A stretch of DNA of 64,000 nucleotides from Amoebidium appalachense (GCA_963693365.1 CAVNZM010000005.1:8680001-8744000), one strand, 5' to 3'; shown: positions 15,001 through 26,149, counted from the first letter of the stretch. Notes: a model not told the origin generated them from the letters alone. A program made the numbers and translations.

Positions 15001-15510
15001 AAATGTTGAAAAGTGTGTGTGATTCTGGGAAGAGGTGTCGTGCATGTTGTGCCAAACATCGTTCCTAGGAGATTCTACCGAGCCAGGTGGCCCATTATAC
15101 AACGTGTTGATTGCAGCTATGGTTCTATTAACCAACTTTAACACAGCAAATCTCTTGTTGAACCTCCCACGTCTTCTTGGAGAGGACAACCTAACACCAT
15201 CAAGCAACAGCGGGACTACAAAAAGGGGAAGTGGAAGTAAATCATTAGACACATGGGGAAACAAGCCTGGCTCAGCCGCGCCCGTGACGCCCTCACCAGG
15301 GGTACTAACATGGGGGGCTACGGGCTCACCGGTGTACCACTTCCGAGGGAAAGAACCAAACTCAGCTGGTTCCGTGGCAGCTGTGTTCGGGAACGAAGGC
15401 TGTGGACCGTGGCCTCCCCCTGCCTCAGCTGGGCAGCTGCGGGAGGCGCAGGGGGGTACGAATCTGTGGAAGCTGGGCCTAGGCATCCTTGTTGCCATCG
15501 AACGGTCCAT
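12016..15510 (-). CDS. YR retrotransposon polyprotein: reverse transcriptase, RNase H, tyrosine recombinase
   Basis: One open frame of 1164 residues from the ATG at 15510; an alternative GTG lies 12 codons upstream. The first 300 or so residues are unrecognised and P/S/T-rich, possibly Gag-like. The RT domain runs from about 340 to 640: LFAVEKDEKEDRLIMDARPM, FSNFYHRFRVP, MPMGWKWAPF, and the catalytic YVDDW at 506-510. RNase H follows, with LLASDAS, ILEGHALLL, LIDNTS and SAHNPADMPSR supplying its acidic residues. The C-terminal recombinase (about 860-1140) has Arg in TYTRPGEL, Lys in SKTG, STRHGAAS (Arg1097) and the nucleophile candidate Tyr1130 in HYIDT. The usual HxxR box reads YxxRH here. 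RT-RH-YR order and the split repeats place it in the DIRS/Ngaro/PAT group; no methyltransferase domain was noticed. The frame is intact, so it may be active. Confidence 0.88.
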   Translation of the reverse strand: MDRSMATRMPRPSFHRFVPPCASRSCPAEAGGGHGPQPSFPNTAATEPAEFGSFPRKWYTGEPVAPHVSTPGEGVTGAAEPGLFPHVSNDLLPLPLFVVPLLLDGVRLSSPRRRGRFNKRFAVLKLVNRTIAAINTLYNGPPGSVESPRNDVWHNMHDTSSQNHTHFSTFSPPTSTHFFPTPFPKSTHFSHAPSPAQTQSIQRIFVFCADMRRRISNVPLAAVSESFPYFNHSKAFTPIVAERIALPPEGFGATGPLLEVLPPDLKEMMEKPNVLVVASNRTGDAVGQPNGHGVCGLGGVLATESTTEGAEGAHPLPGRPVHAFASPAEWPILAKRMYVCGMVAFSEISEPPKIINGLFAVEKDEKEDRLIMDARPMNAVMIDPPNPNFPSPADLCSIIVPKDAAVVVAKYDFSNFYHRFRVPDWLSWYQGLPPVSSSAVGLPGVDRLVYPRVLSMPMGWKWAPFVAQRSHQHITHPPLRIERCIQSNSSPAHSITDQSDTAHLIYVDDWVGVGLEESTVNSEMTAAGRAGETHGFEIKPSKTVTASRDHPETVALGLAIGRDGVIRPDASRLARLLADTKAVLFMREVAPRALSRLLGGWAWLLLLNRALFSVLEASYQFALSAGQCPLTACPIPSAVKGELALLVDLAPLIVCDLTAAPASLLLASDASTKGAGVSIASVTAEQSLTALAQSVSRPGYSFLGPVDDTGELVINALSADECNDSTNHPTTDDSFLKVVDGLQWHHPISTPWRHEDHITILEGHALLLSLRRFTRAPQNHSTRVAHLIDNTSLLFAVAKGRSSSRRLNHLCRRVAALVCAAALRPAWVWVPSAHNPADMPSRDVVPSAKITHMLNLNVTAPTVAKYDNALNKFVAWCVEDGVSTFQSVEQVDNMLASYAADMYEELGETRSGLAHCKTVLSAIHHFYPQCKDSLVLSARVLRGWDHANPTNHHRPLPYDYMILAVSALWEYKMPHVALYLCMSFATYTRPGELSRRTVADFIPPNDPRLIEINAPAGSAVLLLPRSKTGNHQMVVIRDPVCLHLLQKLMAVGAFPHGSRPSDPLFHPGYTPSLVATRMQQSLTAVGLDSDFSLYSTRHGAASTAALRGEDYEQIRINGRWRNFTTPFNHYIDTNKAMLLAISMPAHLSAQAKSLARRPHMITHD

Positions 15511-16077
15511 CCACACACACGCGCGCCACCGTGACACCCCCCGCACCTCCCCACAGGGGGAGGCCGTGTGTTTACACCGAGCTCGACTACCTAGTAGAGA
15601 CCGTGCATTGACTCACAATGTCGTATATAAGAGAGTTCTGCTCGGGAAGAAGAGAGGCTCACTTGCCCATGTCAAGGAAAGCAGAGCACGTATTTGTAAT
15701 GCTTGGAGTTCAGAAAGTTCACTGTGACTGTATAGGCAGAGAGACAGACAAAATTTACGTAGTTTTTCACTCTACAAGACTCCTCAGCGCTAGCGAGCTA
15801 AACAACATACTGAAGGGAAAAGACAAATGTAAAAGTCGTATTAATATCTAGAGCGAAAAAAGGAACCTTGAAAATGAGGAGAACGAGCTGGTTAACGTTG
15901 AGTTGCCAGAATTCGTGTGACAATTGCAGAAGTCAACAGAAAAAAGGACAGCTAGCTAAGGCAACTAGTTTGTGCGCTTTTACAGTAGCACCACCAAACT
16001 TAGTTCAACCAACTAACTCTACAAATCCCTTTTACCTCTGATGCCAGACACTCACACAAACGCTAAAACGAAAACCA

Positions 16078-16541
16078 AAGAGAAAGCAAGAGCAAACCGT
16101 AAGGCACCAACTAATCAGACTGAGGTCTCAGCTTCTGCCCCTTTACACAAGGTGCCACCAAACCAAGAAAACACCCAAACAGCCTAATTATTACCTTATC
16201 ACGTTGCTCCCTCCCCTTTTTTCTTTTCACCTACACACTAGCTCTAAAAACAAGAACTGAACGAACGACGCCCACAGCCAGCTCTACAAAGCTGGTGCGC
16301 GGCTCACTCACATTTTTAGAACAGTGGAAAAGCCACCAATCATATCACCTATCTACTGATAACTACGGATCACTTCATAACTATACCTGATCTATATCCA
16401 ATCACTAAAGATACATACGACTGAGCTTAACATTCTACCCGTTAGGGCCAATCAGCTTGCACCGCTATGTAGCCGTTACCGCCGACTGACCGAACACGTG
16501 TCATCTCTCACCGCTGCCTCCTCCCGCTCGAGAACAACATG
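16078..16541 (-). repeat. Split direct repeat A1 (element start)
   Basis: 464 bases, the upstream partner of 11170-11633. Its outer end CAT/GTTGTTCTCG abuts the aldolase promoter region. Confidence 0.9.
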
Positions 16542-16557
16542 GAGACCGAAACCTGCA

Positions 16558-16599
16558 CCAATCAACGTCGACTCAATTGAAGTAAGCCAGGTATATAAA
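16558..16599 (+). promoter_or_regulatory. Core promoter of aldolase (CCAAT and TATA)
   Basis: CCAATCA at 16558-16564 and TATATAAA at 16592-16599, about 97 bases before the ATG. Both lie between the mobile element and the gene, so the core promoter survived the insertion. Confidence 0.65.
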
Positions 16600-16695
16600 C
16601 CTATCCCCATCAGATTTCTCCCCACAAACTTTTCAATCCAACAAAAACAACACTGAGTCGCTTGTTCAGGGTAGCTACGCAAACAAAACACAAAC

Positions 16696-17775
16696 ATGTC
16701 TGGCGTTCTGTCCTTTGTCAAGCCTGGCGTGCTTACCGGCGAGGACGTAACCAAGGTGTACCAGTACGCCAAGGAGCACCACTTTGCCATCCCGGCCGTC
16801 AACTGCACCTCCTCCTCCACCATCAACGCCGCCCTCGAGGCCGCCCGCAGCAACAACTCGCCCATCATCATCCAGTTCTCCAACGGCGGGGCCGCCTACA
16901 TGGCCGGCAAGGGCATCGACAACAAGAACCAGCAGGCCTCCATCCTGGGCGCCATTGCCGGTGCGCACCACGTGCACGCCATGGCCGAGCACTACGGGGT
17001 GCCCGTGATCCTGCACACGGACCACTGCGCTAAGAAACTGCTGCCGTGGGTTGAGGGGGTCATTGCCGCGGGAGAGGAGCACTTCAAGAAGACCGGCAAG
17101 CCCCTATTCTCCTCGCACATGCTCGACATGAGCGAGGAGCCGCACGCGGAAAATGTGGCCAAGGCCAAGGAGCTGCTTGAGCGCATCAGCAAGATGGACA
17201 TGACGCTGGAGATGGAGATTGGCATCACGGGCGGCGAGGAGGACGGCGTGGACAACAGCGACGTCGACAAGAGCAAACTCTACACACAGCGCGAGGACAT
17301 CGACCTCGTCTACTCCACCCTCATGCCCGTCTCCCCGCGCTTCTGCATCGCCGCGGCGTTTGGTAACGTGCACGGAGTGTACAAGCCGGGCAACGTGCAG
17401 CTCAAGCCGTCCATCCTTGGCGACTGCCAAAAATACATCAAAGAGAAGTACAGCACAAAGGAGGACAACCCATGTTTCTTTGTCTTCCACGGTGGCAGCG
17501 GTTCGGCCAAGCACGAGATTGAGGAGGCGCTCAGGCACGGTGTTGTCAAGTTCAACATCGACACGGACACGCAGTGGGGCTACTGGTCCGGGCTGCTTGA
17601 GTTCTACAAGAAGAACGAGGCCTATCTGCAGGGCCAGATTGGCAACCCCAAGGGCGAGGATGCACCAAACAAGAAGTACTACGACCCAAGGGTGTGGGTG
17701 CGCGCAGCTGAGACGGGCATGATTGCTCGCCTGAACGAGGCATTCAAGGACCTCAACTGCGTCAACCGCAACTAA
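16696..17775 (+). CDS. FBA1: Class II fructose-bisphosphate aldolase, 359 aa, intronless
   Basis: Zinc-dependent cleavage of fructose 1,6-bisphosphate to glyceraldehyde 3-phosphate and dihydroxyacetone phosphate, in the cytosol. HTDHC at 107-111 gives Asp109 and Zn ligand His110. Glu174 is in LEMEIG, His226 in NVHG and His265 in [17 protein letters not shown] (287-294) binds the phosphate substrate. These positions match the E. coli FbaA numbering almost exactly, so this is the class IIA type found in yeast and many bacteria. The length is typical. The ATG follows an A-rich leader, and codons are strongly C/G-ending as in GAPDH. The upstream neighbour is the YR element and beyond it GAPDH in the opposite direction. 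Confidence 0.97.
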   Translation: MSGVLSFVKPGVLTGEDVTKVYQYAKEHHFAIPAVNCTSSSTINAALEAARSNNSPIIIQFSNGGAAYMAGKGIDNKNQQASILGAIAGAHHVHAMAEHYGVPVILHTDHCAKKLLPWVEGVIAAGEEHFKKTGKPLFSSHMLDMSEEPHAENVAKAKELLERISKMDMTLEMEIGITGGEEDGVDNSDVDKSKLYTQREDIDLVYSTLMPVSPRFCIAAAFGNVHGVYKPGNVQLKPSILGDCQKYIKEKYSTKEDNPCFFVFHGGSGSAKHEIEEALRHGVVKFNIDTDTQWGYWSGLLEFYKKNEAYLQGQIGNPKGEDAPNKKYYDPRVWVRAAETGMIARLNEAFKDLNCVNRN

Positions 17776-18147
17776 AAAGTAGTGACTTCGTTTTTTTTTT
17801 GTTTTTTTTTGGCACTTTTACAGCATTTTTATCGTCGTCTATGATGGCGCTGCAACTGGTAGAGGTGAAAAAGAAGGGGATGAGACCTGGGAGCTGGCCT
17901 TCCAGGCACTCCAGATAAGTTAATTTTAAAGAGCCTTTTTTTGAAGAAATAAAAATTTTTATTTGGAATTTTAAAATATTGAAGAAAGGGGTTTTCGAAG
18001 CTAGCCTAGGCTCAAATACTGCCCCTCCCAGCTTCCAGTCCTCTGGCTTTTTCTCCCCCCCCCCCCCCCCCCCCCTCCTGTGTCTTCTTTCTCTGTTGCA
18101 CGTAGCAGCCTCAAAGGGTAATAGATTTATCTTGAAGTCTCCTTCCC

Positions 18148-18178
<31 letters not shown>

Positions 18179-18253
18179 AAAAATAAGAGAACATGAACAC
18201 ACACACACACTCACGCACACACACACACGCACACACTGACACACTGACACACA

Positions 18254-18302
<49 letters not shown>
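17776..18302. other. Aldolase 3' region, C runs and (CA)n
   Basis: No gene. T-tracts follow the stop codon; C runs lie at 18055-18075 and 18146-18168, then an A-tract and an interrupted CA array (18198-18302) into which the next element inserted. Confidence 0.7.
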
Positions 18303-18304
<2 letters not shown>

Positions 18305-18782
18305 TAAACAGTTGGACTAGTTAGGATAAGGCAGAGTACAACTGAATCAAAATAAAGACAGAGAACGGGTAGAAAGGCACACGCGGCCAGGTTGCTTTTA
18401 CTATGGGCCGACTCAGTCTGTCTCAGACTTCACTGATGTGATCCCCGTACTGGGACGGCTTTCTTATATAGCCCCCAGGTTTCGGATCAAGGCCCAGGAT
18501 TGGTTCATCCGCGGCCAGCGCGGGTGGCAACATGCCATTCGTGATTCTGGTGCGGTCCGAGCCAGTCAGACCTTTGTCCTATTTATGCAAACCTCTTATT
18601 GGTTCACTTCGTTTATGTGGTATGCAGCGGAAGAACCATATATGGTTCAATTCTTAGGTCAGAGTGAGTCCTATTGGTGCGGACATAATATTTATGTGAT
18701 ATTCATGACAAAGCACGAATCGTGTGCTAGTAGATCACATTCTTTAGTAAACATGTACAGTTCATGTGTACAGTTGTTTACA
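18303..18782 (-). repeat. 3' LTR of the non-autonomous element
   Basis: 480 bases with 8-base inverted ends TGTAAACA/TGTTTACA. On the element strand a GGGGGCTATATAAG box (around 18460-18475) gives a TATA promoter. Confidence 0.88.
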
Positions 18783-18793
18783 CTCCCCCCCTT
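18783..18793 (-). promoter_or_regulatory. Polypurine tract
   Basis: AAGGGGGGGAG on the minus strand directly before the 3' LTR, the expected plus-strand DNA primer. Confidence 0.75.
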
Positions 18794-21354
18794 GTTGGGA
18801 GCCTGGTGGTGTCGTTAGACAAGCAAACCACCAGGCTGAGAGGCGATAAACAACCTTCAGCGAGAATTCTCGTGCGCCGACCTGCTGGGCAGAACAGAGC
18901 AAGGACGGTTGAATAGAGTTGTGCACGTCTATGAGCACTTCTTCATTTGCCAAAACGTAAATTCATGCAGCATTCTTCTGTGATTTCATTTTCGTGGCGA
19001 AGATTATTGCAGAGTGTGTGCGAATTGTTCGCTTCGTCTCTGTGCTTGGCTTTTCTGTAGAAGTAGTATTTTTCTTTTTGGGAATTTTTCCTTTTTAGGA
19101 TACTCCCGCAGATTCGTTTTCAATTGCGAGTAATTTGGTTGTGTGGATGAATGATCATACCAAACATTCGATAATGAATATAACTCAAGCCTTAGGTCAC
19201 TTCGTAGCTCAGGTAGTGGTGGATAGCTTCAAGGCTTAGCCGCTGCTCCTTATCCCGGTTCTACCTTAAGACTGTAAGGCGAGTCACCATGGCCGGAAAA
19301 GCCACTTCTTTCATGAACAAAGAGCACTTCTTTCCTTTCAGCTTTAACCCTGCATCATCGGAGCTGGGAAAAACAGAATAAAAATGCCCAAGTGTTCTTC
19401 GTTGGGCGACATAAAGAAATATATCACCCGTCAGAACCAGTAAAAGCCCGGTTCATAATTCATAAGAAGAGGGTAGGCAAAGCAAGCCTCCTTCAGAAAA
19501 CACATGCTTCCATTCGTGAGCAGTTTTCGTATCCCATTTGCCAGCCATTTTCGTTGAGCAGGGGGATTCCAGGCATAATACATTCTTCTGGAGGCTTGGC
19601 CTAAAAAGAAAAGTCGTCGCAGTCGCCCTTTCTTTTGTAAGCAACTTCGTGAGCGCGCTTCGTGTTTTCATATCCTCCAGTGCAGGTCTGGATGGTGCCC
19701 CATCCTCTGCTTCATTTGTAGGTGGCCCTACTGTAGGTTCTGTTCGTTGTGTGGAATACCAAAACCATTCGTATTCGTGGAACTGCTTTGTGCTGTGCTT
19801 TCTTTCGTGTTGGTGTTCATGAAGTTACCCCGTTCACACACCCTACTTCTTACATACATTAGATGTAAGTAGCTGCCTGGTGAGTGTGTGGTTCGTGTTC
19901 GTGGCATTCTTCTGTTCCTTCGTGAGAAGAATATTCGTTTTAGCAGAGGTGCCCAATAAGGCAGCTTGTGGGGTTGTCTCCCGCATGTGCCCATTGGTGG
20001 GGTATGCACGTGCTAAATTGTTACAGTGTCATCATATTGCAAGGGAATAACATGGTCACCTCCGTACCAGGGCCTAGTAGGTACACATGATGGTCCGATG
20101 TGTTAGTCAACAACACCTTGCATTCGTATTCGTATTTGTCTTCCACGTCACTTTCTTCAGTAGTGAAGGAGGGTATTCGTAATTCGAAACTGAAAGGCTT
20201 CCAGCCAAAATACTGACACTGTATGATGGGGTTGTGAGGGAGCGGTGCCCATACCACATTCTTTTGTTCTGGTGGGGGTGTGCCGGCAGCTAGTGCAAGG
20301 CTTGACAGTGTAATTGGTATGTTACACCGTATTGCCACAGACGGGCATTCACCTTAAAATTCGTACCCAACACCTTCTTTGTTTTTCACATGCATGAACA
20401 AAAGTTCTGCATCGACTTTATTACATGCCTTTTGTGCACCAAGAGTGCAAATTCGTTAGGGCGTGGCACCAGGAAGGGCCGCCATACATGAGTCAGGCAT
20501 ATGTTCGTAATGTGTTTAGGCATGCCAGCATACATTCATGCGCATGTTGTGCATCCTGGGCGCTAAACTATGGGGCATGCTGTATTCGAGAACAGCAAGG
20601 GATTCGAAGCATGCATGCAACACTACTTTCATAAGATCTTAGGTCCTACATGCTATAGCAACAGCGACTATCTTCTTCGTTAAGTGCATTTGTGCTGAAA
20701 GTGGCCGTGCATCTGGCTTGCGAGTGTGGACGTGCATGCGGTGGCATGGACACGATGGCAGTGTGCAATAGGGCAATGCACGCAAGGGCAACGGTTTTAT
20801 TTTCTTCCTAACATAGAGGGGGCTGTGTGCATTGCAACCCAAGCAGTGTTGTGCATTCGTCCTTTCATTTTCGTATTTCCAGTTCATTTTGCTTTCGTTT
20901 TTCGTTTTTTGTCGTTTGATAACTTCGTTACTTCGTTTTGTTTTCGTGTTGCATTCATTTCGTATTCCCTCTATGCAATCGTTTGTCGTTAATTCTTTAT
21001 TTCATTGCGTATTCGTGATGGTTCGTTTTTCGTTGGTTCATTGCTTCGTTAGCAATTCTTTATTCGTTTGTTCGTGTATTCGTTGTTTCGTTGTGTATTC
21101 GTTTTTCTTCACATTTTTGATGTGTCGTAGCAAAAGAAGTTTTACATGCTTTCAATTCTTTCCGTGTAGGTGGGCTGGCCACTTCAAACTTGTAGGTGTA
21201 TATATTCTAAGCCGGACAAGGAAAGATGTGCCTATCATCGGGGTAAAAAGGATTGTGATCGGCCATGGGAGATTCTTGAGCTGATTGAAAGATGTGAGAT
21301 TCTTGAACTGATTGAAAGATGTGAGATTCGAAGGATGCGAGATTCTTGAACTGC
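18794..21354 (-). other. Non-coding interior of the LTR element
   Basis: No recognisable protein. ACGAA/CGAAT motifs recur densely on the element strand, most obviously at 20860-21110 (seen as TTCGT on the plus strand). The 93-105 residue frames at 19728-20009 and 20021-20338 have no motifs I know. Confidence 0.6.
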
Positions 21355-21365
21355 GCGGTCGCCAA
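21355..21365 (-). promoter_or_regulatory. Primer binding site candidate
   Basis: TTGGCGACCGC on the minus strand next to the 5' LTR. The same 11 bases follow a related LTR at 53982-53992, so the site is conserved in the family. Confidence 0.7.
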
Positions 21366-21845
21366 TGTAGACAGTTGGACTAGTTAGGATAAGGCAGAGT
21401 ACAACTGAATCAAAATAAAGACAGAGAACGGGTAGAAAGGCACACGCGGCCAGGTTGCTTTTACTATGGGCCGACTCAGTCTGTCTCAGACTTCACTGAT
21501 GTGATCCCCGTACTGGGACGGCTTTCTTATATAGCCCCCAGGTTTCGGATCAAGGCCCAGGATTGGTTCATCCGCGGCCAGCGCGGGTGGCAACATGCCA
21601 TTCGTGATTCTGGTGCGGTCCGAGCCAGTCAGACCTTTGTCCTATTTATGCAAACCTCTTATTGGTTCACTTCGTTTATGTGGTATGCAGCGGAAGAACC
21701 ATGTATGGTTCAATTCTTAGGTCAGAGTGAGTCCTATTGGTGCGGACATAATATTTATGTGATATTCATGACAAAGCACGAATCGTGTGCTAGTAGATCA
21801 CATTCTTTAGTAAACATGTACAGTTCATGTGTACAGTTGTTTACA
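21366..21845 (-). repeat. 5' LTR of the non-autonomous element
   Basis: Same 480-base repeat; starts TGTAGACA rather than TGTAAACA on the plus strand. Confidence 0.88.
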
Positions 21846-22245
<400 letters not shown>

Positions 22246-22550
22246 TGACACACACACGAAAACACACACACACACACACAAACCGTATCAAATGATTTTC
22301 TTTCAATCAGGTCTTCCAAATGCTTATATATGGTTCATGCAAACTACACAACAACTCTACAATTTCAAACAGTAACTGCAGGCCTGTGTGCGAAATAGGT
22401 GGTAACTGCACCAACGGTTTGCATATCCGGCAAAACTTCTACACCTTGCAATTGTCCCATCCCATCAATGTTCATGTCTTCCCAAATTTGAGTTCCTATT
22501 CGCCCCCTCCTTTCCAGTTCGAACATCCCCCGGGACCCCCCCCCCCCCCC

Positions 22551-22586
<36 letters not shown>

Positions 22587-22976
22587 CCCCCCCCCCCCCC
22601 CCTCTCCTCCCCCTGCCACTCCCCCACTCTCCTCTATATTTTACCCGATCTTTAATCTGAAAGAACTTGGAAAAAACACAATGCATGTCACTCGTAGTAA
22701 AGTGTTTCCCTGTCTGCATAACGGGCACAATCTTCAGTATTGGTGTAGCAAAATTCTATTGCGGACAAACCCAGAAACGGTTTTGGGCAAGAGGTCACCA
22801 GAACGGTAGAAAAAAGAAAGACCTTGAGTTAGAGCTATCTACCCGTATGGATTTTTCGTTCAACGAATCACCTCCTCCCCTTCCTCCCACTCCGAAACAT
22901 GTACACGACTACATAAAAAGTGTGTGTGCACTTGTATGTGGTGGTGACCGTGTTGGTAGTTGAGAGGGAGCCTCCA

Positions 22977-23014
<38 letters not shown>

Positions 23015-23032
23015 GGGGGGGGGGGGGGGGGG
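22977..23032. repeat. G homopolymer tract
   Basis: About 55 bases, nearly all G with a single A. Confidence 0.9.
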
Positions 23033-23276
23033 TCAAACTCGAAAGTGGATAAGATGTGTATCTTTCATGATTTAGCAGGTTATTGTATCCTCTCCAACCC
23101 CCCCCCCCCCCCCCTCCCCCCTCCCCATTGCCCCCTTCCCCTCAACACACACAAACACACACAACCAACACGATCACCACCACCACTACCAGCACCACCA
23201 CACAGACACAAGCACACACTCACACACACACACACCAAGAAAAAAAAGAAAAAAAAAGGGTGTGTGTTTGTGTGTG

Positions 23277-23314
<38 letters not shown>

Positions 23315-24298
23315 GTTGTAAAGAAAAGCTGTGTGACCTACCTGCAGGCTTAAAAGCTAAAAGCATAAAAAGACTTAGAAGCATACAGATCATCTCTCTA
23401 CCTCCCACCCCCCCCCCCCCCCTCTCCTCACTCCCCCCCCCCTTCCCCTCCCCCCTCCCCTTTCCTCCCCTCCCCTCCTCCCCCCCCCCCCCCCCTTCCC
23501 CAGGGCAGGAAAAAATATTTGCGCTAGAGTAGACACACACTCCATCTCCCTCTTGGAAACCCCCAGCGCCAGTTCATCAGGGGTCTGTAAATCTCTGTGA
23601 TTATCTTCCCACTCTGTCAAAAACCTCCCCCTACTCCCTCCTCTACCCCCTCTCCCATCCCTCCCCCCTCCTCCCCCCTTCCTATCTCTCCCTCCTCCCA
23701 CCCTCCCCCTCCCTTTCTTTGCTCTCCCCCGAGACACCCACATACGTCCAGGGGTAAAAACAAAGCCCCCGTGAATATCGCGCATCCATCGGGGCCGGAA
23801 TATTAAACTTAGTCAATATAATAATTGAAATGGTTGAACGTTGGAACGAGCACCGTGTTATAATTGTCGTGTGTTCAGTCAAGGCACCTTTCCCATTATC
23901 GAGATTAGGGCAAAAACCCTGGGCTATGTTGTGTGTTAGTTGTTAGGATTGGTAAATGTGTGTTAGTTTAGCCGATTGCACAATTAGCACCCTATTAGGG
24001 TAGAGTCAGTGCTTAGTGGAAGACGGTAGTTTTTTTGAGGGACCTCTAAGAGGCTCTTCCGGGGTTAAAAAACGTAAACCTAAACACTCGATAAAAATAA
24101 ATAGTTCAAACAAGGCACACAATCTTTACAAACCTGGACTTAGTTTAGAATTTGCACACAAATTCACGGCTTAGTCTCGGTTCCTAACTTAGAGAATTTC
24201 ACTGCCATCAAAGAAACCCCTCCCCCCCCTCCCTTCCCCTCCCCCCCTCCGCTCCCCTTCCCCCTCCCCCCCCTTGACCCCCCCTGACCCCCTTGCCC

Positions 24299-24337
<39 letters not shown>

Positions 24338-24719
24338 ACACACACACCTCTCCTGGTTAGCTTTTTACTCGTTCCGTGTGTTCAGAGCTACGTTCAGTGT
24401 TTCTCTCTCTCCCCCCCCCCCCCCCCCCCTCCTTCCTCCCCCCCGTTTGCCCTCCCTCACTCCTGCCCCCCACTCCCTTCTCTAGTCCTTGCACTTGTCT
24501 CCTTCTTCATTCAGGCCTCCCGGCCCCCCCCTTCTGCCTGCCCGCCCCTTGCCGGACTTCTGATATTTGGCAATATCTCTGCACCTCCCCCACCTCCCCC
24601 TTCCCCCCCGTTTCAGCGTGCCCCATGCACCCGCACACCAACCCATCCACCAACACCACGTTTTCACATCCCCCCCCCCCTCGCTCCTCCCCCCCTCCCC
24701 CCCCCCCCTCTCCCCCCCC

Positions 24720-24753
<34 letters not shown>

Positions 24754-24831
24754 TCACACATACACCCCCCTCGCGCCCTGTTTTTCTCAATCTAAAATCC
24801 CAAATAATAGAGCAATCAACCTAGGAAAAGC

Positions 24832-24832
24832 C

Positions 24833-24889
<57 letters not shown>
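24832..24889. repeat. C homopolymer tract
   Basis: About 57 consecutive C, followed by an A-rich run. One of the longest C tracts in the window. Confidence 0.9.
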
Positions 24890-25435
24890 ACAAAAAAAAA
24901 AAAAAACCAAAAAAAAAAAACCAGAAAAGCTGGGAAAGCGTTCCGACACATTGACAACAAGGACCACACGTTTTTTTAAATAAGACGAGGGAAACCACCG
25001 CGCAGAAAGCAACTGCACCGCCAGCACTGAGCTGCACCCATTGGCCAAATATCATGCAGGCCTATGGTGGTAACCCCCTCCCTGCCCCGGGGGAAGGGGG
25101 AGAAGGTGGGGGGGGGGGGGGGGAGGGGGGGAGGGGGAGGGGGGCGGAAGGGAGGACAAGCTAATGGTTAACCCTCATGGGTGGGTGTGACTACCCTCCC
25201 TCTCCCCCACTCCCCTCCTCCCCCCCCCTCCCCCCCTTTCCCTTGCGCACTTTGGCCAAACATTTCTCTCTCTCCTTTAACGCTGCCGGCCAACCTATGT
25301 GAAGTCAACGCATGTGTATGTGGTGCGCAATGTGTGTGTTTTTTTCCGTGTGTGTGCTTGTGGAACGGTACCACGTTTTCCAGCATGTGCCAACGTGTGT
25401 AAACACTGTGTTGTTGGACGAATGCAGCTGTGTGC

Positions 25436-25464
25436 CGGATGTGTGTGTGTGTGTGTGTGTAATG

Positions 25465-25531
<67 letters not shown>
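25436..25531. repeat. (GT)n microsatellite
   Basis: GT dinucleotides with one short interruption near 25461. Confidence 0.9.
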
Positions 25532-25533
<2 letters not shown>

Positions 25534-25660
25534 TGTGGGTGTGTGCACGCGCGAGCGCGCCACAGTGCCACGTTGTTCATCCACAGTGCATAAGGTACCG
25601 TGAGTGTCTATAGCTACTGTGTCGGTGCACATTGCCCACGCACACACGTGTGTTTTTGTG

Positions 25661-25706
<46 letters not shown>

Positions 25707-26149
25707 AAAACCACACCCATATCCATCGTAAGCTCCACCACAAATTTGGCAAGAAAATTTTCACACTGGTAGTTAAACCAATGAAATCGTGTGCTTATAA
25801 TCATTAGTATTGGAAGGGTTTGAATGGAGGGGAGGGCTGGCCCTGGCACCGATGAGGATGTAGCAAAAGCCCCGGATTAATAATTGTGTAGGTACTGCCG
25901 TTTAGATTGGTAACTGTGTGTGAGTTCAGCTGATTGCACCATTTGATTTAGTTAAGCAATCTAAATAGTACAAGGGCAAAGTCGGCGGAAGATTGAGTTT
26001 ATATATCATCATGAGGGGGCTACTTCGGGGAGCACGTGTATTCGCTAAGAGAATGGGGGTCAGGGTGGGGGTAGGGGGAGACAGAGGTAGAGAGAGGGAT
26101 CTAGAGGGAGGGAGAGAGGGAGGGAGGGGGGTAGGGAGGGGGGGGGGGG

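Larger units (their letters stand above)
10852..16541 (-). mobile_element. Complete YR retrotransposon with split direct repeats
   Basis: Read on the minus strand the order is A1 (16541-16078), ORF (15510-12016), B1 (11934-11631), A2 (11633-11170), B2 (11154-10852). This is the A1-ORF-B1-A2-B2 layout of Ngaro/PAT-type tyrosine-recombinase retrotransposons. The trinucleotide CAT (ATG on the plus strand) sits at both outer ends and at the internal B1/A2 junction (11631-11633). That is expected if a circular intermediate recombined at a 3-base core, and there is no target-site duplication. A1 and A2 look identical by eye, and B1 and B2 differ by only a few bases, so insertion was recent. It lies 155 bases upstream of the aldolase ATG. 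Confidence 0.88.
18303..21845 (-). mobile_element. Non-autonomous LTR retrotransposon in a (CA)n array
   Basis: Two 480-base direct repeats (18303-18782 and 21366-21845) begin TGTAAACA/TGTAGACA and end TGTTTACA. On the minus strand the 5' LTR is followed by TTGGCGACCGC (21365-21355), a plausible tRNA primer site. The 3' LTR is preceded by AAGGGGGGGAG (18793-18783), a polypurine tract. The 2.58 kb interior has no gag or pol similarity; the longest frames are about 100 residues. It is therefore a large non-autonomous (LARD-like) element. Both outer flanks are CA repeats, so any target duplication is hidden in the repeat. LTRs differ at only a few bases. Confidence 0.85.

Noticed and set aside
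15035-15727. 230-codon plus frame opposite the YR polyprotein
   Set aside because: Antisense shadow of the retrotransposon ORF without motifs.
19205-19275. tRNA-like segment (TAGCTCAGGTAGTGG then GGTTC)
   Set aside because: A-box-like word only; the B box and acceptor stem do not fit, and it lies inside an LTR element.
24929-24979. Possible terminal exon after an A-rich run
   Set aside because: Seventeen codons only, with no upstream exon that fits.
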